NCBI RefSeq assembly: GCF_040436345.1
Contig: NC_133232.1
Span: 16,186,220-16,250,219 of the forward strand
Source: Pagrus major
Lineage: Eukaryota > Chordata > Actinopteri > Spariformes > Sparidae
Length of the DNA stretch: 64,000 nt
Reading direction: 5' to 3'
Each line of letters opens with the position of its first letter. The stretch's first letter is position 1. Shown here in pieces: positions 34,841 through 46,654 of this stretch. The position numbers were made by a program, and so were the translations under genes. The notes under the pieces were generated by a model. That model made no database searches and was not told the origin of the DNA. It saw nothing but the letters and a program-made list of their open reading frames with translations.

Positions 34841-37410
34841 TGGAGTTAAAAACTACAACGTCCGGATAAAAGTTTCAAAATAAAACCCGTTGTGTTTACA
34901 CAGCTTTATGCGGGGAAAAAAGATACCAGTACTAAATAGTAAAATAGTATAAGTGCGTTATATATTTCATTGGTGATATGTTTAATTAAAATAAAATGCC
35001 GTTGCAGTCATTTCAGATTGTCTTTTGATGGTGTAACGATTTAAACATATTTTTACACCTTATTTTGAAGGGGAAACTGCCTGATTTCCGGTCCCAGTAA
35101 CGCTAGTAGTAAAAGGTTTGAGAGGCATGGCTTGGCCCTGTGCCTTCCAACTGATCATACATTGATAGCTTCACAATAGACTGAATTTAAGACATGCATT
35201 TCTGCAATCAGCAAGACAGGAGGCAACGTTTGCTGTACAATCAACAAACCAGCTTCGTCTCACAATCATTGTCATAGTTGCTGAGTAGCAAGTATTAATA
35301 TGTAACCTGGTGTGTCCTGGCCTGTGTGCACTCCTTTATGCATATACATGACTTGTATATGCAATGTGCTCGTGGCATATTTCACTTCATCTGACAGAAT
35401 GATCTGACTCAAGCATATTTTTCTGTAAAAGTGGGTAACATTTGTTAGAGATGTTGGCAATTGTGGAGATTGTGGTAACTTGACCTGACAGGATATAAAT
35501 GACTGAAGACTCAATTTGGAAGTTAGAGTCTTGCGAGTTGTCTTGACTTGAGACATAATTCCTGAAATGACTTGTCTATGTTCATGTAATGTTTTCAATT
35601 TGTTTTATTTCTTTTTTGTTAGATTACATTTATTTCACTGATTAATAATTTTAATACAAATTCAATTAATTGTCGAACTTTTTAACAGGTTAGATAAACC
35701 AGCCAATAATATTGGATATAACTGGAAAGGTACTAATACCATGTCTTTTTTTCTTTACAAAGACCAGATACTGCAGATAAGACTGCAGTACCTTGGGGCA
35801 AAAGTGACTTGACCCGCCTTAACTAATGATCCACTTGACCTGACTTGTCCAAGAAAAAATTACTTGGGACTAAGACCAAATGGGTTAGGGTCACATTACT
35901 GCCATTTGTTACGTAATGACTTGCTTTTTCCAAACTTGTTAAAAGTGCATTTTGCTTCTTAAATGTGAAGCTTGACAGCTACATCTGCTAGATGACAGCA
36001 ATAGCAGCTGTAACCCTGTGCATTAATGTGGATTATAGTTTTATCTAGATTGTTTTTAAATGGACATAAATAGGACATTTAAATCCTGATATTTAATTAT
36101 GAAACGCATAATTTTGAAATAAAATGAATAATCCTTCGCATGCAAATACTCAACTAATATAGTCACTGTGTCATGTATTTATTTCCATCATAGGTGCATT
36201 TTAATAAAGTCTCATGAAATTACAGTGAAATAAGACTCTTCACAAAAAAAAACATCTATATACTCTTTTTCACAGGCCAGCCATTCTGAGAGACTACACA
36301 GTAAATAAGATAAAGTTGTATAAAAAAAAAAAATCGGAACTGTTTTAACTTCCACCAAAACCACAGACAGAACTGAATAAGTAAAATTTTAAAATTGTTA
36401 CATTGCTAATCTACAGTGGAATGCTAAAATGTGCAGATAAACGTAACATTTCACAAAATTCTGTTGGTACTATCTTCTGTAACATCTTTTAAAATGTAAC
36501 AACACAACTGAGGAAATATGATTTCAGATGTTTTAGCCATTTGAAGCCTGCTTCAAAAATATCCTTGAAGACATCTTGGACTGATGCAGATCAATCCACT
36601 TTTTTTAAAATAGTTTTCACATTCCTCTGTAACTTTAAGTACAGATCCATTTGTTCCAGTGTAAACACACAAAATACATTGAACATATTTAACTGTCATT
36701 TAATTTAAAAGTCAAAAAAAGAAGAATAGGTTTAGTTCAGTTTATCTGCTTATGGATATACTTTGATACTACCATTTTAACTCTTAGTACTAGTAAAGGT
36801 ACGATGATACCGGTAAGACATTTTGGTATTACAAGCTGAAGTAGTCCTAAATTCAGAAGTGTGAGAGCTATTTGTAATAATACCAGTTTTTACATAGTGT
36901 TTGGGGTGCATGTGTTTTGATGTTTATAAATAAATACCCGCAATAAATTGAATATCTGGATAAATACTTGTCTGAAATGCTGGTATGAATCTGAATCATT
37001 AGAAATGTATGATTTATACATAAAAAACGTTTGTTTATCAGCAAAGAAACGCTAAAGCATTTCATTGGTTTGGTTTAAAAATCTATGGGACAGATGAATG
37101 GAATTGCTGCTACAAGGCCATTTTTTCTAACGGAGGAACCCTTAAAATATAAACACTGAAAGACTAGCCCAGCGGGTACTATTATTACTTTCTTTTTGTT
37201 TCCTTCAAGAAGCACTTTGTGACAAATTTGACAGATTTTAGACTACATTTCTTTCAGTCTTTGGGCCAAGTTTACCTCTCACATGGTTTGTAACACTTTT
37301 GGTCAGGCTATTACATCTATACAGTATTTTCCACACAGTATTTTCATTTCTTCTTAAAAAGCACTTCACAACAAACAGGTTGAAGTGCTTTATAGTCAGA
37401 TATCTCAGGG
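34841..37410. other. Intergenic DNA between acsl1 and st3gal5, with the st3gal5 3' UTR
   Basis: No gene was recognised. TTTATT at 36178-36183 (AATAAA on the minus strand) could end an st3gal5 3' UTR of about 1.2 kb. The rest (34841-36160) is AT-rich, with no open frame showing splice support. By comparison with human gene order, this interval holds the join between two conserved gene blocks. Confidence 0.45.
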
Positions 37411-40400
37411 TCAGCAGAAGGAGCAGTGAATCCCCCCTGTTAGGTCAGTGATGGCCCCCTCTCTGACTAGGCTCTGTAGGAGTTCAGTCTCTCTGTCCAC
37501 ATTGTGCATCGTCTCCTGCAGCATGGCGCTCATGGGCAGGTTGTCATAGTAGTGCAGTGGCGCCCCCTGCTGGGTGAGGTTGTAGCCAAAGCCTGCCAGG
37601 CTGACTTCATCACACAGCAGACTGGCTAAATCCAGTGCAGAGACACCAATAGTAGGCACATTCTGCAGACAAAATAACAAAGACCCAAAATGTAATTAAG
37701 GAGAAAAACAATATTGTCATCATCTTTTATTAGCCATTATTTCTTTCCATTCTTGACTCAAATCTGTTTAGTTACTACTTCTGTCCCAGCAAACCACCAT
37801 CAATAATAGTTTTATTTTCTGAAATCCTGTGTTGCATCTTCTTTTTGTTTTTGTTTTTTATATTCCTTAAAAGTAATCTGCTTTTGTAATTATAAACTAC
37901 CCAAATAATACATTTTAGAATTCCAATTTTATATTTTTCCATTCCTAAATAGAAAAGTTATCACAGATCACTGAAACACTTCCCTGTATACAGCCATTGT
38001 GTGTTGGTTATTGTCAGATTTTATATTTATATGTACATCGGTTTTGTCACCTACTTGTATGTACATAATAGCTTTCTTTATTTTTACTTGCCTTTGTTAA
38101 CATTTGCAGATCTTGTTTTTAGTTGTATGTCTATTACTATCTCCATTTCTACTGGACCTGTGTCAGTACGTGTCCTCACGTGTACAAATACTCGGCCAAT
38201 AAAGCTGAATCGTATTCTGATTAGTGCAGATCCTTCATGAAAATAATTTTGTATATATTATACTAAGTGTTACTGACTGACTGACTTTTTAATATAAAAG
38301 TTCATATCAACTTTATATCTCACATAACATTTCTGGCAGTTTACATTTTAAGGGAAAACTGTTTAAATTTAGGAAAGGGGAATATAACCACAATGTACAC
38401 TGGACAATGTATAAATATGGGGCTGTTCAGCAAAAATATGCTCTTGCTGTCAGTACTGCAATATCTAAAACCAAACACGGGGGGGAGCCTCTCCTACACA
38501 ACAAAATTTGGGCACAGCCACATGTGATGGAGACTGCACAGAAAGTCTGAAACTTGCTCCCTGTCAAAGAGGACCTGGTCCTCCAAGTGTTGTTTAAAAA
38601 GAGAAGTAGAGCCACAGTGTTTAAGATGTCTCTGTTAATTTAAGTACTACAAGGAACCTTGATACTTTTTGGTAACGAAACAGTCTCGATGTAAGACTGA
38701 TCCCTCTAGATGATCTACATGAGCAAACAAGACCATCAGCAAGCCGATCGGCTCTTTCGGAATAATTATAGTTATTCTGCCAACAGCCATGTCATCAAAT
38801 CGGATTCCTGGTCTTCCAGCTTGGATACGTCATAAAATTAAAACTACTTATTATGGAGAAGTGCTGAGGATGAACTGATGAGTCTCCCAGCCTGACAAAA
38901 GAAGCTGCTCTGTAGTCTGGTGGTACAGCACTAAAAAAAACGTTAACTTTGTTTCACCATCATCATACATGGGCACAAAATATACATCACTTCACTGTCA
39001 TGTATCTTGCAAACAGCTGTGTTTCCAAGTATTAACAATATGTTGTGTCTTTCTTTCATCGACTTCCAAAACAAATGCAAGCATTGGCCAGATCAAGATC
39101 ACAATGACACAGGGCTTTATGACCACTTTTGTCCATAGGGGCTGCCGGAATCAACAAAGAAATCTAAGTTCTTGTAACTGCTTTAAATTCAAATAATTTC
39201 AAAATAAAATGTATTTAAAAAATTCAAAATTGACTTTTAAATTACTACTCTTGTATTTATCTAACTACAAGCAGGTGATAGTAATAAGCTGGTTAATAAA
39301 TATAAACAAGCCAGTTAAAACGTGTCTCTTAAACATAACAGACTGTATTTGACTGATTGATTGATTCTGTACAGTGGCTATAAGAACAGACAGACTTTAT
39401 TTAATCCCCAGTATAAGAAGTGTCTATTACCTTGTCCTTGCCCCACAGGCGTCTTGTGGGCGGAGGGTATTTTAGTAGATCCAATGCGGTCTCTCTGATG
39501 ACTCCGGGGTTTAGAAGTCTGAACCTGTGGGGCTCAAGAGGGATTTGATCTGGAACCTTCTGCCAGAAGAAGAGCCAGTCCCACAGAGGCTGCAACACAA
39601 AGGACACGTGTCCTAACTCTGATCTGAGACAGCGACAGCTCTTTCTCAAGACTACAGATCAGCTTTAATCTTGATCACACAAAAACATTCTTCTGTAGTG
39701 GCATCGAGATTAAAAACAATATGAGGAACAGGCCAACACGAAAGAGGAGTCATGCAAACTCATTAGATACATGTAGCTACTCATCAGGGATACCGGCTAA
39801 GAGAGGGAGTTTAGCCACACAGTCGTTCAAAGAAAGTAAACCAAAGACAAGTGGAAATACAGACTATTTATTGCCTAATTTACATAAAGCCGGCTCTGAC
39901 TGAAAAGAGGTAATAAATCCGATTTGTTAACCAAATTCACCAGCAGATTTTGTTTTCACTGTTACTGTTTGAACTCTATGCAAAGGCATACTTTGTTGGT
40001 CAGCAAACAGTGGAAGGAAGTAAAATATGTCCATATCTGCCATCACTTTGTTTTGTATATTATGACTTAGAAACCGTTTATATTTTGGGAGTCATTTGTA
40101 TGATTTCAGTGATTTTCTTTTTCTGCTATATGCTCAAATGTCTACATTTTGTTTGCTCATTCCAGGCAATAGTGTATAAACATGTATAAATATATCAACT
40201 TCACTCTATGGATTAAAAAAAAGCATAAAATTCCTCCAACTAACAAACCTGCAACAAACAGCTACATGCAAGAGTTCAGCGAACTTAGTGTAGTCCTGAT
40301 AGTCAAAACTATTCTGTGCTGACATTTCTTGATAATGCTGTGCTACCATTTTAGTCTTTAAACGTGACTAAATGATTTGAAAGAAGTGCTCACTACTGTA

Positions 40401-43400
40401 TCTAGGACTGCATGTGTTGCAGGACAGAATTTTCTCTAAAATACATAAAACCCAATAAGATATATTTGTTACTGATTCCTCCTGAAGCCATGTTTGAATA
40501 AACAACATTATCGTTGGATTTGGGACAAGTTTAACCCAGTCAATAAACATAGACACACACACACAAACTACTCACCACAGTGAGCTTGTTGATCATAGCA
40601 GAGGTCCAGCTTATGTCTCCACCTTTATACACCACAGCTACAAACAGAGTGTGTGGGTCTGTGTCGACCCAGTGGAGCGGTGTGCCCTCTGGGTAACTCA
40701 TCCTGATGCTGGTTCGACTTCCAACGTCAACACTGAACTCTCCCAGAGGGCCACTGTTCAGCCTGAACGAGAGAGAAACCTAGTCAGTGATTTCTGATAT
40801 AAATAATTGAGTCACATGACTTTGGGGTACACAAGGTGGGAAGTGTTGGTGATGATAATTATTACCAGAGCATTTGACACTACAGTCAAAATGAAACTTA
40901 CATATTGATTATCCGCACACACTTTTTTAGTCAAGTAGGTTAACATTCCATCTGCACTGATCTGGTCACTATTCCACATCGACCACTGTGTAAAAAAGGG
41001 ATTAATACAGTCATGTTTTCACTTTTATGTTTCTGACCTGATAATGGTGTCAAAACGGTCAATGAGTTGGCCCAGCTCCAGGCCTTTGAGAATGCCTCCA
41101 TTTCCTATGATCACACAGCGGCAACATTTATCTGACGTGTTTCCTGGCTGAGATGCGGAGTCAGAGTCTGGCAGCTGTAAAGGACAATTCACACATACAA
41201 TCATGAGGTTTTTACTCCAACATAAAGAACATAAAGATATACTTTTGTGTTGTTTTCCCCCCGGAGGAAAGTAGATTCAGGATCTTTGTTTTACTGGGTT
41301 GCCCAATGTAGAAATTAGATGTGAATTTCATTATTGAAAACCTTCAGTCAGCTAAACTACATTCACATAAGCTAAAGGTGCATGTTCCACTATTTTCTAA
41401 GTCTGTCAGTGCCAAACTTCTGCAACCCCTTGCACAATGACACTTAAATTGAAAATAACTGAACCTATTTAATTTTATTGGGGTCTGAAACAATCTGTTA
41501 ATTACTGTTTTCATTATGAAGTTTCCATCCACCTGTCTTTTGGCAAATTTTCACAAAAAAAAAAGTATCAAAAATGTATGATGTCAATAAATATATGGTA
41601 TGAATAAAACCAAAACAAAGTGCAAGACATACATGCAGCAAATAAACCATGACTTAAGCATGTGACTTAAACATCAGTGAAGCTTCTTCACTGAAGAGAC
41701 AAAAAAAACATCAGATATGTGTGGAGTGATGAGAAGACTACCAACTATCAACCTTGAATTAATTCAGTAAACAGACAGAAAAATCATATTTCCATCATGT
41801 TTTTCTAAGTTGTTTTTAACTGTTTGAGGTTTGACTGGTGTCCTAATAATATCATCTCATTGTTCTCTCTCCGTCAACCTATTCTTAATGTTCACAAAAC
41901 ACGAGTGGATGGAAAAATACATTCATTAGAAATTTCTTTAACAGAATTTCTGATAATAGGGTTAACATTTGTACTACATTTGGATGGAAACTTGGGAAAA
42001 GAATCTGTTTAATCAAAAGTCCCTTTTCCATGCTGCTAATTACCGCCACTTAATTCTCTATCAAAATAACCTGAGAGCATGTAGCCGATTATAGTGGTGC
42101 TCAATTTGTGTAAAAATAGCAATATGTACTTGGGGGTCTTGGACACTGGAGCACCAAGTCCTGCAGCTTTAGGTGCGGCCAGAAATCATTATTTCACAAA
42201 TGAAACTTTTGCTTCAAGTTTCAAATCAAAACTTTTAAAAGCACTCATACAGACATCCTATATATGTGATGCCATTTATAAACCAGGTGATGGTGTTTCC
42301 TCCTTTCTTAATTTTCAGGTTGTACCTCAATGTAATAAATGTAAAAAAAAAAAAAAAAAAAAAATAGAATACTCATTGTGGATAATTTGTTTTAAAGTTT
42401 TGTCTTAAAAGAAATGAATATTTCAATCCCTGCTCTTTGTCGACCAATGTTGGTTTGTCCGTTCTTTCTAAGAGAAATGAGCCTACCAGGATTATCATGT
42501 TATGTTGGCTTACTGAAATATCTTTACAATATGAAGCCAGCCATCTTAGTCCAGCCTGAAAAAAGGCTTGTTACAACATACTGTGACGGTGTGGTCAGAG
42601 CAGGTACTTTGCCAACAGGTATGCACTGTTATCAAATCCTGCTCAGTCAACGATGTTCTCAGTTTGCACTGTAAACAAAAGCCTTCCTGCTTGCGTTTCA
42701 TATTGTGATGGAAATTTTGCACTTACTAGAGACATGTAAATTGAAGTCTTGCGCCTCTTTATATAACTGTTTTTCTACCTAAGTTTAGGGAAGTGAGTCC
42801 ACTCACCCCTTCTTGACCTGTATCTTATGTGCAGAAGACATGACCCAGCAACGGCTGCATGAACAGAGCAAGAGACACTACCACAGAGACAAATAAATGC
42901 CAAGCATTTCCTATTCTGCGCTGAGTTCTCTCTCTGTAACAATCCTGTGTTGTTGCGTCGTGATTTCTCTTAAACTTAAACGTAAAACTTTGAGCTGGCT
43001 CCGATCTCTGTTATTTTAACACATATCACGTGATAATGGGTGGCATATTAGAAATGACCATGGAAACCAGGTGAAGGGATTCATAATAGACAGGTGAATT
43101 CACCTGACTGTTCATAAACATTATGTCATAATGATTATACCATACTTGAGTGATCGTAGCAAAATCTTGGCAGTTACCAGTATCTTAAATTTGCGTGGGA
43201 TTTAAAATATTTTAGAAGATGAAACAATACCCTTACCTTTACCCTTATAGCTGCACCTCATCATGAACATAAACCATAAACAATTCATTCCATCTAGAGG
43301 TGCAGCTGCCTGCTCACTGTTCAAACAGGTTTCTAATATAAAAGGAAACCAGCAGGCCTCTGTAGCCAGCCAGTTCTAGTCATCTATAAGCACCTGATGA

Positions 43401-45993
43401 CTGTTAACAACGGTTACAGTTTATCCAAAGATATGATTAGACTTGGAATAGATATTTAACTGTGAGAACTGAAGGCATTTTTGACTGAAATATGACCAGT
43501 AAAAACAAAATTAAAGATACGTTAATTTTAAATGTTAAGATTAACTGTATCAAAAGTAAATTGTGTGCTATTAGTGAGAATATAAATAGAGATAGTCATA
43601 GTCATAAATGAAATATATCTGCAATGTGAATCCAGTCAGGATATTATATCATTGTATTATACACCAACCAGCCGCAAAATTAACAGATGGCAGAGGCGTG
43701 ACTTTGACAGGTACCACCCAACCAAACATTATTGTCCTAAAAAATATGCCCTACCACACCAAAAGAACTGCTCAGGAACATTCTCCAGTCCAGAACAAAC
43801 CCAGTCCACAGAGTCCCCAACCCCCAACCAACAGGACCCAAAGGATCTGCTGCCAACGTCCTGGTGCCAGACACCACAGAACACCCCCAGAGGCCGTGTG
43901 TCCATGCCCTGATGGGTGAGAGCTGTTTTGGTGGCAACGGTTTTATTGCTGTGGCTGATCTGATTTCACATTGAACAAATCTAATCCAACAACTGCTGTG
44001 GTGTACCTCTACTATATCTGCATGTGTGTTTTGGCATTTCCATTTGTCACATTGTTTATTGCTTATTGGATTCCCCATAAGTTGTTGTCTTGGCAACAAC
44101 TACTCTTCTTGGGGTCCACCTTCAAATAAAATAAACATAGTCAACATTGTACTTACACTTCATAAAGTAAAAGGTTGTATTATTCACCGTTTTAAGAAGC
44201 TCCTCTACTTTGCCCTGAAGACCTTTGAACCCAAACGGCGGTGGATACTGGAAGAGATCATCAGGGAACGGAATGTCTTTCCACAGGAAGGGCTGAGTCT
44301 CTTGACTGGAAGCAGGAAGTCGTGCTAACAGGCTCTGCCTGGTTCTGTCCGGACGACACGGACCATCCAAAACCTTGCGCACGTGCTCGTGCACCTGCTG
44401 CAGAGGTTATGAAAACAAGATGTCAGCTCTATGTCAGCTCCAAAGCAGTGATATTAAAATGATGGTGTGATGAACAGTGCCAAATTCTCTGCTGTTACAC
44501 TACAGCACACATTCTTGTAATATCTACGCCAGTTTTATAAAGATAAAGATAAAGAGTTATCTTTGATAATTGAGGGTATTTCCATTACTGTCCAAAAATC
44601 AGAACAATGCTCAGCTCAGGTGAACAGGCCATGGTAATATGGTAGCTTCTTTCACAGCACGTCAGGAAACTGAGACAAAAACAAGTGGCGGGGGTCAGTC
44701 ATTGTGTAACATATTACTACCAAGAAGCAGATTAGCGGTTACAAAGAGCAGATTTTCAAACCTGTGTCATGGACTCAATTTTAGTGGCTTTTCAATGAAG
44801 AGGAAGTTGAGTCATATACAAAGCGTTTTCTTTTTTTGATTTTCTGCGATGTTGAGGCAGTTACAACTATTATACTGATATTAATGTTCCACCGTGGCAA
44901 CATAGAGTCATAAGATAAATTGCTTTTCTATGTTTATTTGTCATACAGTATATGAACAAACTGAAACCATATTGTGTTACATTTAGCAACATGGAAGAAA
45001 AAATAAAGAATGTTCTTTAAAAATCATCTTCATATCCAAGTTTCAGTACCAGTCAACAAGTCTTTATTCCCAATTTGACCAAGCCACTTCATGTTAATTT
45101 CAATTATGTAAGAAAAAAAAAATCGTATTTCTTCTCACAACACTTCGACAAAAGAAATATGGTAAAAATTATTATCTACAATTAGTCATATTACACTACT
45201 CTACAAATGTACCTAAAAAGCCAGACAGGTATTCATTCACTCAAATAATTCATAACTTAGTTTATCTTGCTAGATTTTAATCACGGTGCTCAGATTAATT
45301 TCATTTGCGCCCTCAGATCACATCAATTTATATCCTGCTTGTAGCCCATTGTGCAACCATCTGTAGTTAGCAGAGTTTGAAGACTATAGAATCCAAATTG
45401 CAACAGGAACAATCGATCATCCCATAAATGTCCCAAGTCCAGCTAAATCCCAAACATCACTTGGTGGCATCCTGTGGAAACCATGGGTATCTGTACCAAA
45501 CAACCAGCCATTTATCTAAGAGCAACCAAACAGCTTTGTGTGCAGGAAAAAACACAACAAACACACCTGACGATCCCGTTGGGAGGAAATTATTCATTTG
45601 TGTAAGATGTTACATTGTTTTTTAACTGTGTAGCTTCAAAAAGCAGAGCTCATACAGTCTCTCTGATGTTGACTGAGTTTGTTTGGCTTTCTCCAGCTCC
45701 ATTATGAATTCTCTATCTGTTCTTGTTTTTTTTTTCTCTTCTATTATATTGGAAGCATCTGTGTCAACATGGCGGTCTCTACACTGTCAACTTGAGCTTC
45801 AGCTCTGAATGCTGAGAACAGTAAATTTGAAAGCCTGAATACTCTGCACTACAAATGCTCACTCTCACCTTTCTATGTGCAGGGTTGACATGCCAGTCAA
45901 CAGGTTTGCTCGGCTCCGTGTCAATCAGTGGGAGAGAGACTGTTACCAAACCCAGCAAACCTAAAACCACACACAGCAGTAACACACGCCTGA

Positions 45994-46081
<88 letters not shown>

Positions 46082-46573
46082 CGAGATGGGGAGAAGGGAA
46101 GCATCCTGTTAGAGTTTGAAACATTGTGTTTAATTGTTACAGAAAATGATCAGAGTTGACTAAAATTGCAATACTGCAGATATCAGAGGTCACATTGTTA
46201 GTGCCATATTCTGTATCTTCTACTCCGTTAGAGCGCAAGAAACAGTTTATTTTTGTTTAGCGCACTGGCTTACATGCAATAGTATTCCTGTGTCATAAGT
46301 CAAATACTGGCTAGTAATGACACAAAAATAACTAAGCTATAAGAGAATACTGAAGCGTGGGAAATATCTGCATGATGTGCATGAGTGGGACCCTGTCATT
46401 CATGGGTACATCCCACATTTGCACACTGACGCAAAGCATTGCCTTGTTTCTTATCACTACGTCTGCTATCAGTGGTTTGATTGGTCTGATATGGAAACAA
46501 TGCACTAAGGCCAGTGTAAATGCTGTGCAAAGTGACAAACATGAACAGACACTTGACTCTGCTCTATCCCAAA

Positions 46574-46654
<81 letters not shown>

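Noticed and set aside
44121-44187. Longer st3gal5 exon ending at ATGAAGT|GTAAGT
   Set aside because: The donor is stronger, but it leaves phase 1, which does not fit the next exon's phase-0 start at 41174, and it inserts residues absent from the family. The donor ACG|GTGAAT at 44188 keeps frame and alignment.
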